Origin: Erinaceus europaeus
Lineage: Eukaryota; Chordata; Mammalia; Eulipotyphla; Erinaceidae
Direction: 5' to 3'
DNA length: 64,000 nucleotides
Assembly (NCBI RefSeq): GCF_950295315.1
Contig: NC_080185.1
Span: forward strand, 41,974,887-42,038,886
The notes beneath the pieces were generated by a model. The model saw only the letters and a program-made list of their open reading frames with translations, had not been told where the DNA came from and ran no database searches. Position 1 is the stretch's first letter. Each line of letters opens with the position of its first letter. The position numbers were made by a program, and so were the translations under genes. Positions 33,010 through 44,419 of this stretch are shown here, piece after piece.

Positions 33010-33222
33010 GTACAATTTCTTTTTTTTTAATATTTTATTTTATTTATTTATTCCCTTTAGTTGCCCTTGTTGTTTTATTGTTGTAGTTATTGTTGTTGTT
33101 ATTGATGTATTTGATGTAGGATAAGACAGAGAGAAATGGAGAGAGGAGGGGAAGACAGAGAGGGGGAGAGAGACACCTGAAGACCTGCTTCCCTGCCTAT
33201 GAAGTGACTCCCCACCTTTTAA
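33010..33222 (-). mobile_element. SINE-A (-), 5'-truncated
   Basis: tattccctttagttgccctt and ggataagacagagagaaatg, stopping inside the hairpin (gactccccacctttt) without the tRNA-like end. Confidence 0.8.
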
Positions 33223-33412
33223 AGAGAGAGAGAGAGAATACAGTCCAGTGTACTCACAACCCAATTGCCAACAGCCGTAAACCAAGGGGTGATCCTGCTT
33301 TATCTACGACCCCAAAACCTGCTGGAATGTTGTAAGAAAAACCCCATACCAGTTCACCTAGAAATACTTTAGCCCATCTCTCTAATAGATAAGACTTAAA
33401 AAAAATTATGAG

Positions 33413-33690
33413 GGAGTCAGGCGGCAGCACAGCGGGTTAAGCGCAGGTGGCACAAAGCACTTAAGGATCCCGGTTCGAGCCCCTGGCTCCCCACCTGCAG
33501 GGGAGTCTCTTCACAGGCGGTGAAGCAGGTCTGCAGGTGTCTATTTTTCTCTCCCCCGTCTGTCTTCCCCTCCTCTCTCCATTTCTCTCTGTCCTATCCA
33601 ACAATGACAACATCAATAACATCAACAATAATAACTACAACAATAAAAAAACAAGGGCAACAAAAGGAAATAAATAAATCTTTAAAATAA
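33413..33690 (+). mobile_element. SINE-A (+)
   Basis: gagtcaggcggcagcacagc, ggttcgagcccctggctccc, full CAA tail, aataaataaatc. ~12 bp are missing between box A and box B (cacaaagcacttaagg). Confidence 0.9.
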
Positions 33691-33737
33691 TAATAAAAAT
33701 AAATTTAAAAAAATATGAGATGGGCTAAAGGATTTCT

Positions 33738-34345
33738 AGGGGCCGGGTGGTAGTTTACTGGGTTAAACACACATAGTGCAAGTGTAGAACCCACGCAAGG
33801 ATTCCAGTTCCAGCCCCCAGCTCCCCACCTGCAGGGGAGTCGCTTCAAAAGCGGTGCAGCAGGTCTGCAGGTGTCTTATCTTTCTCTCCCCCTTTCCATC
33901 TTCCCCTACTCTCTCAATTTCTTTCTGTCCTATCCAATGACAACAGTAACAACAACAACAATAATGGAAAAAATGGCCATGGGAGTCGGGCGGTAGTGCA
34001 GCCGGGTAAGCACAGGTGGCGCAAAGTGCAAGGACCAGCTCTGTTTGAGCCTCCAGTTCCCCATCTGCAAGGGAATCACTTCACAGGTGGTGAAGCAGGT
34101 CTGCAGGTGTCTTTCTCTCCCCCTCTGTCTTCCCTTTCTCTCTCCATTTCTTTCTGTCCTATCCAACAACAACAACAGCTATGACAACAATAACAACTAC
34201 AACAAGCACAACAAGGGCAACAAAAGGGAATAAATAAATAAATGTTTTTTAAAAATTAAAAAAAGAAAAAATGGCCACCAGGAGCAGTGGATGGTACAGG
34301 CACTGAGCCCCAGTGGTAACCCTGGAAGCAAAAATAAAATATAAT
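33738..34345 (+). mobile_element. SINE-A long form (+) split by another SINE-A (+)
   Basis: Outer element 33738-33979 and 34265-34345 (its gagcagtggatggtacagg end). Inner element 33980-34264 with perfect 13-bp repeats GAAAAAATGGCCA (33967-33979, 34265-34277). Confidence 0.93.
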
Positions 34346-34549
34346 GAAAAATCATGACCAGGGCACCATCATCATCACGCCTATGAAGTTAACAGTGTGC
34401 TCATGCCAGGCCTCTGGTCAGTGTCCAGAAAGCCCTTGGATGTCTCGCAGATACCTCTTCTCTTGGGTTTGTTCAGATCAGAGAATATAAGTTGCTGAGT
34501 GGCCTTGTCCCCCCACTTTCCTGTGTAGTTAATGAGTTCAACAGCGAGC

Positions 34550-34878
34550 CTGGGAACCAGGCAGTGGCACACCCAGTGGAACACACACATTACCATGCAC
34601 AACGACCCAGGTTTGAGCTCCCACTCCCTGTCTGCAGGGAGGGACGATTTATAAGTAGCGAAGCAGCTCTGCAGGTATCTTTCTGTCTCTCCCTATTTCC
34701 CTCTCCCCTCTCAATTTCTCTCTGTCCTATCAAATAAACAAGAAAATTAAAAAAAAAAAAAGGAAAGGAAAGAAAAAAGGCTAAACAGCTGCTGGGGTTG
34801 GTAGATTCATGGTGCAAGCACCGAACTCTCGGTAACCTTGGTGGCAAAAAAATAAAATAATAAAATAAAATAAAAACA
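34550..34878 (+). mobile_element. SINE-B long form (+)
   Basis: gaaccaggcagtggcacacc, hairpin, then A run and a 3' segment (ggtagattcatggtgcaagc, ggtaaccttggtggc) resembling the long-form A end, then AAAAT units. 34345-34550 and 34880-35370 are single-copy. Confidence 0.8.
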
Positions 34879-35369
34879 GCAAGCCTGCTATGAGGCTTTC
34901 ACTCCGGGACCTCCAGGCAGCTGGCAAAACATCCTGCTTTCAAGCAAATCCCAGGAAAAGGAAATACAGCTTCAGAAAACCAGGGCCCATGAAAACAGGC
35001 CAAGGAAAACTGTCCCTACAACACAATGGCACAATTCATTGTCTGGTTATTGACTTGAGTCAGACAGCAGCTGTTCACTTAGGAAGACTAGAAGTTTCTG
35101 CAGCTTCTGTCTATAATAGAGCCCAGCTCAGCATCTAAGACCTATAGCCACTTATTTCACTAGTAATTTCTATTGTATTTTCTACCCCTCCACTGCCCAT
35201 TTTCAATGAACAGAGCAGGGCAAATGGATTCCAGTGAGAGCCCACTTAATTTGAGGTTCACCATCCATGGCTTGACCCAATGTGAGTTGGGTTATGTTGA
35301 GTGGTCCTTGCTCAGGTGCATTCTGACAAAGCTCTGTGAAAGTATCTCTTCCTCTATCTCTCTCTTCAA

Positions 35370-35762
35370 ATTTTTCATTATCTTTATTTATTTATTGGAT
35401 AGAGACAGCCAGAAATTGAGAGGAAATGGGGAGAGAGACAGAGAGACACCTGCAGCATTGCTTTACCATTTGCAGTGCTTTCCCCCTGCAGGTGGGACCG
35501 GGGGCTCGAACCTGGGTCCTTGAGCATTATAACATGTGTGCTCAACCAGATGTGCCACCACCCAGGCCTCCCCTTCTCCCCCCCTCATACACACACACTT
35601 AATAGGACAGAGAAATTGGGGGGGGGGAATGAGATGAGATACTTGGGGCACTGCTTCACTGTTTATAAAGCTTCCCCCCTGCAGGTGGGGACCAGGGGCT
35701 TGAACGTGGGTCCTTATGCATGGTAATATGTGTGCTCAGTCAGGTGCGCCACAACCTGCCCC
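35370..35762 (-). mobile_element. Two SINE-B copies (-)
   Basis: 35372-35572 (attggatagagacagccaga; ccaccacccaggcc). 35598-35762 (taggacagagaaattggggg; ccacaacctgcccc). 35765-36100 is single-copy. Confidence 0.85.
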
Positions 35763-36107
35763 CTTATTTTCACCTTCTAATCGTCCTTGAGGTTAAAAAA
35801 GAAAAGAAAAAAGTATAAACCTCAGTTTGCAAGATGAATCAATGGAGGAGCAGAGACTGAAAGGGGCTCACCCCAAATCACTCAATCAGCATCTAGTGGT
35901 GGGACAGGGACAAAACACAATTGTGCATATGTGTGTGTGTGCATTTGCTCAGAGATAGTGACAGCAAACCTACTCCCATATGTTTCTAGCTAACCTCCAG
36001 AATTATCTGATAGTCTTCATTCAATGCAAGAAATGTCTTCTTAAGGGTTTAGACCCCCAGGCTAGGAGTTCTGGGGGCCCCTGAACTCTTGTTGAACAGC
36101 CAGGAGA

Positions 36108-36935
36108 GGGTTGGGGAGGCAGCATAACAGTTCTGGGGAGAAAAAAGACCTTCATGCCTGAGGCTCTGAGGTCCCATGTTCAATCTCCAGCACCACTATC
36201 AGCCAAAGCTGAACAGTGTGCTGAGTGGTGAGGGGAGGGGGGTGACCAGACTGGAGGCTCAGGCTGTACTCTTGACCTTGACTTTATGGCCACAGGCTGG
36301 TCAGATAGCTTGGCTGCTTCCCCACAGGCATCCGGAATGCTCTGTTTCTAGACAAGGACTCAGCTGAGTTGGAGAGAGATCACAGTGTGATGGGAATACA
36401 AACTTAAAATGGGTTCCTGAAGTTCAGGCAGTACAGCGCCCTGTGGCCTAGACTCAACACAGAGCCTATGGGCAGAAGACTTCTGTGCTGTGAATCTCCC
36501 ACTTCCTACCTGCAGGGGATGCTTCACAAGCAGTCTCTCTCTCACCCCCACTCCTCTCGATTTCTCTCTGTCCTAACAAATAAAAAGAAGTTAATGGGGA
36601 GTCAGGTGGTAGTGCAGCAGGTTAAGTGCATGTGGCACAAAGCACAGGGACCGGTGTAAGGATCCCGGTTCGAGCCCCCGGCTCCCCACCAGCAGGGGAG
36701 TCGCTTCACAAGCAGTGAAGCAGATCTGCAAGTGTCTGTATTTCTCTCCCCCTCACTGTCTTCTCTCTCAATTTATCTCTGTCCTATCCAACAACAATGA
36801 CAGCAATAACAACAACAATAAAAAAAAGAAAAAAGGGCAACAAAAGGGGGAAAGATGGCCTCCGGGAATAGTGGATTCCTATTCCTACAGGCACCGAGCC
36901 CCAGCAATAACCCTGGAGGCAAAAAAAAAAAAAAA
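36108..36935 (+). mobile_element. SINE-D (+), degenerate A/B, SINE-A long form (+)
   Basis: D 36108-36225. Remnant 36415-36595. A 36597-36935 (gggagtcaggtggtagtgca, ggttcgagcccccggctccc, aataaccctggaggc, A run). Confidence 0.85.
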
Positions 36936-37089
36936 AGTAAAGTTCCTGAAAATCATGTTCTTTCAATTCTTTGTTGAGATAAAGCATGTTTATTGTTTTC
37001 TTTTGATCCCAACCCACTCGAACTAATAAGATCCCACTCACCGAACAGTAAGAACTTTTGGAAATTGTAATGATGGAAATGTTTGCTTG

Positions 37090-37270
37090 CGCCAAGTTAG
37101 TACCAGCACCAAGCTCCAGTAATAAACCTGGTGGCAATAAAACTAAAGTTTATTTACTGGATAGAGACAGAGAAAGACTGAGAGGGAAAGGGAGGTAGGA
37201 ATAAAGAAAGAGACACCTGCAACACTGCTTAACTAAGCTTCCTCCCTATAGGTGGTGGGTGGGGGATCTC
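37090..37270 (-). mobile_element. SINE-B (-), degenerate, with long-form 3' end
   Basis: ccaagctccagtaataaacc is a + strand long-form end of one element. aagtttatttactggataga begins a B on - fading at ~37270. Confidence 0.6.
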
Positions 37271-37425
37271 TGTGACTTGTTGAGAAGCATTGAACTGTCA
37301 CTCAGAGGCATGTGTGGCTGTGTGAGTGAGAAAGCATGCCCCTCCCCCTTCACCAGTACCCTAAGACCACCTAACACAATTACCTTTGCACTGGTTGATT
37401 AGTCGTGCCTGCAACAATATTTTGC

Positions 37426-37426
<1 letters not shown>

Positions 37427-37472
<46 letters not shown>

Positions 37473-37474
37473 TT
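37427..37474. repeat. (CTTT)n microsatellite
   Basis: Twelve near-perfect units. Confidence 0.97.
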
Positions 37475-37479
37475 CTTCC

Positions 37480-38352
37480 CTCCACCGGGCACATTAATCC
37501 ATCTATCCATCCATCCATTAACCCAACTTCTCTTTTATCATTTCCAGTTTGGGCTTCCTGTAGACACCTTTTTCCTGTGTCAGCTCTCCCTTTCTCTTAA
37601 GCCCTCCCCCACCTCCTTAACTGGTGTGGGGGAGCTATGCCCCCTCTCTTCCTGCTGAGGTTTCTAGAATCCAGGAACCTAAGTATACATGCACAGCATC
37701 AGGTCTCTGATCAAGAAGCCAGTGGTCATATGACCCTCCCAGCACTCCCCACCCCTACCCCAAGTTACCTCCACCCACATCCCTGGCAGGCTGTGACATG
37801 CCAAGGGGTCCCAACTGCTCCCCACTGTCACCGGCTTCCCTCTCCTGACTAATTATACTGACTCCCTACCAAGACCTTTGCCCACCCCCCAAAAAAAAAA
37901 AAGCTGGGTGAGCAGCCCTCTTGGTTCCCTGAACCCCACTTTCTGCGGTCATGACTTTCCCTGAATAAACCCCCTTGTGGGAGACACAGCCCCTTCTCTG
38001 GAGCCCTTCCTCTTCCAAAACGGAAATCTTTTGATGCCTTTTCCTCCTGGCCCCTCCCCACCCCACCTTGCCCAGCTTAGATTCATTCAAAGTCACTGTA
38101 CCCAAACAGAGACATGTTTATTTACACATACCCCACCGAGAGCAGAAGAAATAAACACCCTCAATTTCTCCTGGACTTGTGGGTGGCCTCTCCCCCATGC
38201 AGCAGAGGGAAGAACCTGAACTTGACCCCCATGCCCCAGCCTCCTGTCTTAAATGAGAAACTCAAGAGACTCACGCTAGTGCTCACACCCCAACAAGGCA
38301 GGGCTATAAGCAGGTGTAATAAGCACCCCAGGTCATAAAGAGCCCAAGCCAG

Positions 38353-38384
<32 letters not shown>

Positions 38385-38568
38385 GGCTTTTGGGGTTACC
38401 ACTCTGAGGACTCTGCCAGTCTCTCTGTATTCAGTGAATGGGATAGTGACCCGTAGTGGGGGTTTTGGCACGAACCCCCCCGTAAGAAAAGGTGAGATTT
38501 TCTCAGATGAAAAGAGAGAAAAAAGATTTGTATAGCCCATCTAAGGGTTTGCTATTAAAAAAAAGAAA
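37480..38568. other. SINE-free intronic block, possibly an ancient LTR
   Basis: About 1.1 kb without SINEs. One AATAAA in gammaretroviral-like context (ccctgaataaaccccctt, ~37958-37975) and an A run of 28 (38359-38386) are present, but no TG/CA ends or duplicated target were found. No coding sequence recognised. Confidence 0.3.
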
Positions 38569-38835
38569 ATGGGAGTCGGGCAGCAACGCAGCGGGTTAAG
38601 CGCAGGTGGTGCAAAGCGCAAGGACCGGTGTAAGGATCTCGGTTCAAGCCCATGGCTCCCCACATGCAGGGAAATAGCTTCACAAGCGGTGAAGCAGGTC
38701 TGCAGGTGTCTTATCTTTCTCTCCCCTTCTGTCTTTCCCTCCTTTCTTCATTTCTCTCTGTCCTATCTAACGACGATGACATCAACAACAAAAACAAGGG
38801 CAACAAAAGGGAATAAATAAATAATCTTTAGGGAA
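38569..38835 (+). mobile_element. SINE-A (+) close to the SEPTIN6 terminal exon
   Basis: gggagtcgggcagcaacgca, ggtgcaaagcgcaaggaccg, CAA tail, aataaataaataatc. It ends ~180 bp before the exon at 39013. Confidence 0.9.
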
Positions 38836-39012
38836 AAAATGCCCAATTCTGTTTTTTGTTTTTGTTTTTTTAATCAAGGGGCCCACTAGCAGGTTTGGGG
38901 GGACCCGTTTGAAGTGGAGCGCCCAGCCCCCTCCATTCTTGGGGTTGGTGTTTGGAAATGGCTTGACAAGGACCCGTAGCTAACATGCCGTTTCTCTGCC
39001 CTTCCTTTGCAG

Positions 39013-39037
39013 TAACCCATGGCTGTGTACTGAATAG
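39013..39037 (+). CDS. SEPTIN6: SEPTIN6 alternative terminal coding exon 1 (NNPWLCTE end)
   Basis: After cttcctttgcag, the T at 39013 completes the AA left by the exon ending at 28165 to give Asn. Reading continues N-P-W-L-C-T-E and stops at TAG (39035-39037). The joined C-terminus KEKK-NNPWLCTE is the one I recall for the 434-residue human isoform. The partial protein in this window is then 258 residues, which puts its first residue at 177. The frame agreement with a very short exon 10.8 kb downstream makes a chance match unlikely. The 3' UTR follows directly. Confidence 0.88.
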
Positions 39038-39510
39038 TATTCCCCGCTACAGCACCACCGGACGCCATTTAGCCCTTTAAGCCGAGGTTCCTCTTTTAAC
39101 TGACAGCTTCCCTTTGGAGTGCCAGGCAACGCCCCCCCCACTCCCACCCTACCCCACCCCTGCCGTGTACTTCCACCCTTTTTGAGTTCTGCCTCTCAAT
39201 CCCACTCACCCTGACCATCACCACCACTACCTTTTGCTGCTTCTTCCTCTTTTCCTTTTTCTCCTGCTCCTTCTCCTCTTTCTCCTTTTCCTTCTTCTCC
39301 TTCCTCTTCCTCACCCTCATCCTCCTTCCTCCTCATCCCCTTCTTTTTGAGGTAGTTTTTGTCTCTCGATGACTTTATTGCAGAACACACATTGAATTAG
39401 GCGATGCCAAAGATTTGGAGGCCCTCCCATTCTTTTAATGTTAGATGAGGGGAGGGGGCTTTCCTTTCTCTTTCATACTAGATAATAAATGGGGTGGGCG
39501 GGGAGAGTGA
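39038..39510 (+). other. SEPTIN6: SEPTIN6 3' UTR of alternative terminal exon 1
   Basis: This is largely free of SINEs. It contains a ~115-nt nearly pure pyrimidine tract (about 39233-39350) and ends near an AATAAA at 39484-39489. The right end is an estimate, because no cleavage site can be read directly. Confidence 0.5.
39484..39489 (+). terminator. Candidate poly(A) signal for SEPTIN6 alternative exon 1
   Basis: A canonical AATAAA lies 447 bp after the TAG, followed by a G/T-rich stretch (tggggtgggcgggg). It is the first hexamer downstream of that stop in non-repeat sequence. Confidence 0.5.
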
Positions 39511-40000
39511 GAGACGCAGAGCCTGGCACCCACTTTTTCTGGTGTGCAGCTTGAGGCTGTTTCATGAGTGAGCAGCTGAGATCAGGATGAGAATGAAGGT
39601 GAAAAGGTCACAATGGGAGGGGCTGAGCTAATTTGCCAGAGACAACCGCAGGCGAGAAGGAGGGACCCCTATGCTTTAAGGCTCAAGAAGAAGAATAAGG
39701 AAAAAAGAAAAAAAAAAGACCCCCAGAATCCTCAGCACAGAAGGCCTCCACGTTAGAGCAGTGAAGCCTTGATGTTTTGAAACTTCTACTTACATTTTCA
39801 AAGCTGCTACCCAGGAACTCCAAACTCACACACCTCCATGGGGTCTCTACTCACCCCCACCCCACCCCCCAGGTCAGTCTTTGCATTAGAAATAGGTGAC
39901 CCCTCGCCTCTGCATTTAGTTACAGAATGAATTGCTGGTGACTCCCAAGACAGAGAGGACCTACCCTTATCCTAAGAGGAAAGCCTAAGGACTTGCTGGC

Positions 40001-40312
40001 CTGTGTGTGTGTGTGTGTGTGCGCGGGGGGGGGGGGGGGGGGGGGCGCGGACCCTCAGGTTTAATTCTCATATATTTTTTCTTTTTTCTCATTTGATAGG
40101 ACAGAGAGAAATTGAGAGGGTGGGGAGAGAGAAAAAGAGACACCTGCAAACCTGTTTCACCACTTGTGAAGCTTCTTCTCTGCAGGTGAAGACCAGGGGC
40201 TTGAACCCAGGTCTTTGCTCATGGTGGCTTATGCATTCAACCTATGCCACTGCCCGGCCCCATCTCAGGCTTAATTCAATGTCTCCTCACTCCCGATCCA
40301 TATTGCAAATGG

Positions 40313-40371
<59 letters not shown>
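40001..40371. repeat. (TG)n, long G run, SINE-B (-), (GT)n
   Basis: (GT)n 40001-40020 runs into gcgc and ~22 consecutive G (about 40025-40045). SINE-B on - 40070-40262. (GT)n 40315-40371, about 28 units. Confidence 0.88.
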
Positions 40372-40373
<2 letters not shown>

Positions 40374-40574
40374 AGACCTGGCCTTTTGATGTGCAGAGAA
40401 ACCCATTAGTTAACAGGAATAGGCTTTGGGGTAGCCCCCTCCCACCATGGAAGGTTAGCTGAGGATGGGGTGGGCAAAGCAGAGAATTTCAAGCCAGTCT
40501 TCCAGCCAGGAGTCAGCAGACACATCCTAGTGGGTAAGCTCCCCTGGAAGAGTGAAACAGGGTGTAGCAGGTGT

Positions 40575-41005
40575 GCAAAAGTTTGGACACGTGAAAAAGA
40601 GGGGGGGGAGAGAGAGACAGACAGACCAAAGCTTCCTCTAGTGCACTGGGAGCTGGGCTTGAGCTGGGGTCTTACACAGGATAAAGCATTGCACTATCCA
40701 AACGAGCTATTGCCAGGGCCCTCAAATAAACCTTAAATCAACTTAGTTTTGGTACAGAAACATCAAGTCTGTGAGTGAACATAAGACCTTTACAAAGTTA
40801 GCCAAGGCCATGGGAAGGATTTTTTGCAGAACCATTATTATGCTATCTCCTGATGCCTAGGATATATACATATTTACTTTAAAAAAAAAAAAACAGAGCA
40901 CTGCTCAGCTCTGGCTTCTGGTGGTGCTGGGAATTGAACCAGGGACCTCAGAAGCCCAGGCAAGAAAATCTGCAGAACTATGATGCTATCTCTGACCCCC
41001 TAACC
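40575..41005 (-). mobile_element. SINE-E (-) and SINE-D (-)
   Basis: E 40575-40722 (gagctgggcttgagctgggg; caaacgagctattgccaggg). D remnant ~40812-40858. D 40883-41003 (agcactgctcagctctggct). Confidence 0.78.
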
Positions 41006-41244
41006 CCACCTCTGCTGCCATTGAAGGATTTTGATGTTTATTTCTGCTGAGTAGCTTTTCTCACCGTAGGCAGAAAGGCTCTCCTGTCTTCTGTGAGAAG
41101 GCTTTTGAAATATAATAATTGTCATTTTTTAATACCTAAAGTATTCTAACAGAGTGAAATTGAAACAAAGCCAGCCATCAGGAATGGTCTGTGCTTTCAT
41201 TCTTCCCCAGATAGGAGTGGACTGGCTTTTCTAAAAAATCTCTG

Positions 41245-41246
<2 letters not shown>

Positions 41247-41290
<44 letters not shown>

Positions 41291-41310
41291 ACACACACAT
41301 ACACACACAC
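41247..41310. repeat. (GT)n-(AC)n palindromic dinucleotide repeat
   Basis: About 20 GT units turn into AC units at ~41289, so the array is self-complementary. Confidence 0.93.
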
Positions 41311-41593
41311 CCAACACTTTCTCTTAAGCCAAGAAGTCTGCTTTCCACCCTGCTTTGCAGCCCCCTTTTTGTCTTCTGCTGTGACCATTTGCACTCCCAA
41401 GAGGCAAAACCAGTGTGTGGTATCCTTCAGCCTTCAGCAGATTCCCTCCACCAGTGGGGGGGTCTACCAGTGACCCTGCTTCTAACCGGATGGCTCTGTG
41501 CTGTGTCCCCTCACCCCATCTGACCTCGGGAGGGGGGTCCCTCTTCCTCTGGCTAACTCTGTGTTTTCTCTCTCTTTCTCTCTCCCTCTCCAG

Positions 41594-41603
41594 CTTTTTT
41601 TAA
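41594..41603 (+). CDS. SEPTIN6: SEPTIN6 alternative terminal coding exon 2 (NFF end)
   Basis: A long pyrimidine tract (tctctctttctctctccctc) and cag end at 41593. The first base C completes AA to Asn, then TTT TTT TAA gives F-F-stop. The joined C-terminus is KEKK-NFF. With 426 residues before the Asn this makes 429 residues, matching a human SEPTIN6 isoform length I remember. The exon lies 2.6 kb beyond the other terminal exon, and its 3' UTR runs to a strong poly(A) signal at 42672. Either exon can use the same upstream donor and phase, so they are mutually exclusive last exons or skipping alternatives. Confidence 0.83.
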
Positions 41604-42695
41604 AATCTTGTCTCCGGCAGCCGCATTCAGTCTCACGGAGAAGACTGTGTCATTCTAGAAGAGTTAGGGCCACCCCTGTTGTCTTCAACCAGACACCCAC
41701 CCACACCCTCACCCCCACCCCCCAAGTGTGTGCAAGTGTGCGTGCACACACACAGACACACACACACACACACACCATGCTCCACATGTGTCCCTGTGTC
41801 CAGGCAAGAATCTTTCTTCCTGACTTCCATGGTCTTTGCGATTGGAAGTGTCTTGTGCAGGGAAAGAAGTGTCCAAGTTGGAGGATGGACCCAATTGTCA
41901 CCTCCGAGAGACAACTCATTGCTGGATGACTCACCCTGAGTGTAAGTCGCTGGGGCCCGAAGACCCCAGCGGTGGGGTTAGAAGTGCTGGCCACAGGTTT
42001 GGGTGGTGGAGCCCTTTTTATTTATTTATTTTTTTTTAACGATTCTCTGACTTCAATGGGTTGACTGTCTCCGGCCACTATTAGACCTCTCTGAACGGGA
42101 CGAGCAAGCCCGGTGACATCTCGAACTTTCTTCAGCAGCTACAGGCCTAATGCCAATTTCTAGGCAGGGCGGAGTTGGATTCACTAGTCTGATACTCAGG
42201 TGGAGCAGGAAGAGATGGTGGAGGCAGGGAGATTGAAGCTTAGTGAGAACCTCTCAGACCCAATTTGGGGTTTGCAGAGAGGCTTCTGCTCAACCTGTGG
42301 AGCCAGAAGGAGAGCTTTGGGTTGAATTCTTGGTTGGACTTTTGTCAGAATGCCCTGTGAGTGTGTCCCATGCTGTCATCACCAATCCACTGTCTCTGGA
42401 GTGAGCTTCTTTGCATGTTTTCCAGAATCTGTCTTTTTTTTTCTTCTCCTCTGTTCTTTTTTCTTTTTCTTCTGTTCCTCCTCTTCCTCCTCCCCCTCTT
42501 CCTCTTCCTTTTTCCTCTTCTTCTCATTCTCCTCCTGCTCCTCCTACTCCTCCTCCTTCTTTCTCAAAGGTGTGACCCATCATTTTCCTGTGGGGTTTCC
42601 ATTCACTGGGAGAGACAGCCCGAAACCAGCACTGTTGGCTTGAAACCTTTCTAATGTCCATGTTAGTTTTCAATAAAACTCCAAGAAATGCTCAG
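41604..42695 (+). other. SEPTIN6: SEPTIN6 distal 3' UTR
   Basis: About 1.1 kb without recognisable SINEs, unlike nearly all surrounding DNA, which fits a constrained 3' UTR. It holds a CA repeat (41742-41775) and a ~135-nt pyrimidine tract (about 42428-42563). It ends at the poly(A) signal 42672-42677. Confidence 0.75.
42672..42677 (+). terminator. Poly(A) signal at the 3' end of SEPTIN6
   Basis: AATAAA is followed 15-40 nt later by a GT/T-rich element (gtggttgtgtc, cttgttgcctctttt), the classic cleavage context. Dense SINE sequence resumes at 42745, consistent with the gene ending at about 42695. Confidence 0.78.
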
Positions 42696-42744
42696 TGGTT
42701 GTGTCATCTGCTCTTGTTGCCTCTTTTCTTTTCTTTTTGTTTTT

Positions 42745-43433
42745 TTAGTTTTTATTTTAATAGGATACAAAGTGAAACACCAGAGCCCTGCTCAGCTCTG
42801 GCTTCTGGCAGTGCTAGGGATTGAACCTGGGACCTCAGAGCCTTAGGTTTGAAAGTCTTTTGTGGGCTGGAGAGAAAACATAATGATTTGACAAAAGGCT
42901 TTCATGCTGAGGCTCCAAGGTCCCAGGTTCAATCTCCAGCACTCTACCAGAAACAAGACCTGAGAAGGGCTGGTATGTATCTTTCATTAAATAAATAAAA
43001 TATGGGGCCAGGTGGTAGCACACCTGGTGAGCGCACATGTTACAATGTGCAAAGGACCCGGGTTTGAGACCCCAGTCTCCACCTGCAGGGGGAAAGCTTT
43101 GAGTGGTGAAGCCGTGTTGCAAGTATCTCTGTATCTCCCTCTCTACCACCCCCTTCCCTCTCTATTTCTGACTATCTCTATCCTATAAAGATAATTTAAA
43201 AAATTTAAGAAATATAAAAATAGGGCAGGAGTAGATAGCATAATGGTTATGCAAATAGACTCTCATGCCTGAGGCTCCAAAGTCCCAGGTTAAGTCCCCT
43301 GCACCACCATAAGCCAGAGCTGAGCAGTGCTCTGGTTAAAATAAATAAAAAATAATAAAATAGAAATATAAAAATAAATAAAATATTAAAAATGAAAGTC
43401 TTTTATAGAACCACTATGCTGTCTTCCCAGCCT
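42745..43433. mobile_element. SINE-D (-) split by a block of D (+), B (+), D (+)
   Basis: Outer D on - 42745-42861 and 43393-43433. TGAAAGTCTTTT is repeated at 42850-42861 and 43393-43404. Inside: D + 42866-42955, B + 43005-43200, D + 43222-43345 with AAAT tail. Confidence 0.82.
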
Positions 43434-43445
43434 GTAATCTGCTAT

Positions 43446-43652
43446 TTTTTTATTATTATTGTCTTTATTTATTGGATAGAGACAGCCAGAAATCAAGAGG
43501 GTGATAGAGAGGGAGAGAGACAAAGAGACACCTGCAGTCCTGCTTCATCACTCGCAAAGCTTTCCTCCTGCAGGTGGGGACCGAGGGCTTGAACCTGGGT
43601 CTTTGCACATTGTCATATGTGCGCTCAACCAGGTGCGCCACCACCCGGCCCC
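43446..43652 (-). mobile_element. SINE-B (-)
   Basis: attggatagagacagccaga, ggtggggaccgagggcttga, and end gccaccacccggcccc. 43655-43965 is single-copy. Confidence 0.9.
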
Positions 43653-43967
43653 CTGTGATCTGCCCTTAAACCACCGGGCGACTCAGCCCATGATGGTGTG
43701 CTTTAAAATTTAGTGGGGGGAGGGAAGGGCTGCATTTCCCAAGTGGGTGACTTGAGGGACTCCAGGGAACCCTAGAGGTCCACGGGCAGTCTTCCTAGGT
43801 GGGACCGGACAGAGGTTTCTCTGCTCTGTCTAGGCCTGGGGTTCCCTGGGACGCATGGGGAGGGTGGGAAGTCCTCCATTTCCCTCCATTTGCATGGTCA
43901 TTGTGTCATCTAGAAGGGTCGAAAGTGGAATGCCAGACCCTGGGGACAAGATTCAGGTATGCTTTTT

Positions 43968-44242
43968 TTTTTTTTTAATTTATTTATTCCCTTTTGTTGC
44001 CCTTGTTTTATTGTTGTAGTTATTATTGTTGTCGTCATTGTTGAATAGGACAGAGAGAAATGGAGAGAGGAAGGGGAAGACCGAGAGGGGGAGAGAGAGA
44101 GAGACACCTGCAGACCTGCTTCACCACCTGTGAAGCGACTCCCCTGCAGGTGGGGAGCTGGGGTCTCCAACCGGGATCCTTATGCCGGTCCTTGTGCTTT
44201 GCGCCACCTGCGCTTAACCCGCTGCGCTACAGCCCGACTCCC
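43968..44242 (-). mobile_element. SINE-A (-) with target duplication
   Basis: tcaggtatgctttt (43954) and tcaggtacgctttt (44243) flank a near-consensus copy ending gcgctacagcccgactccc. Confidence 0.9.
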
Positions 44243-44419
44243 TCAGGTACGCTTTTATTCGGGAAGGTAGATGGTGCTTTGTGTCTTGTGTCTTCTCTCA
44301 TTCAATGCCATTTCCTGAGCTGCTCTTTATGGCTAGAAAGGCCTTCTGGAGGTAGCAAGTTGCTCTTTGTGCATGAGTGGGCTGGGGGTGGGGGTTGCTA
44401 AAGAGGGGAAAGGAAGAGT

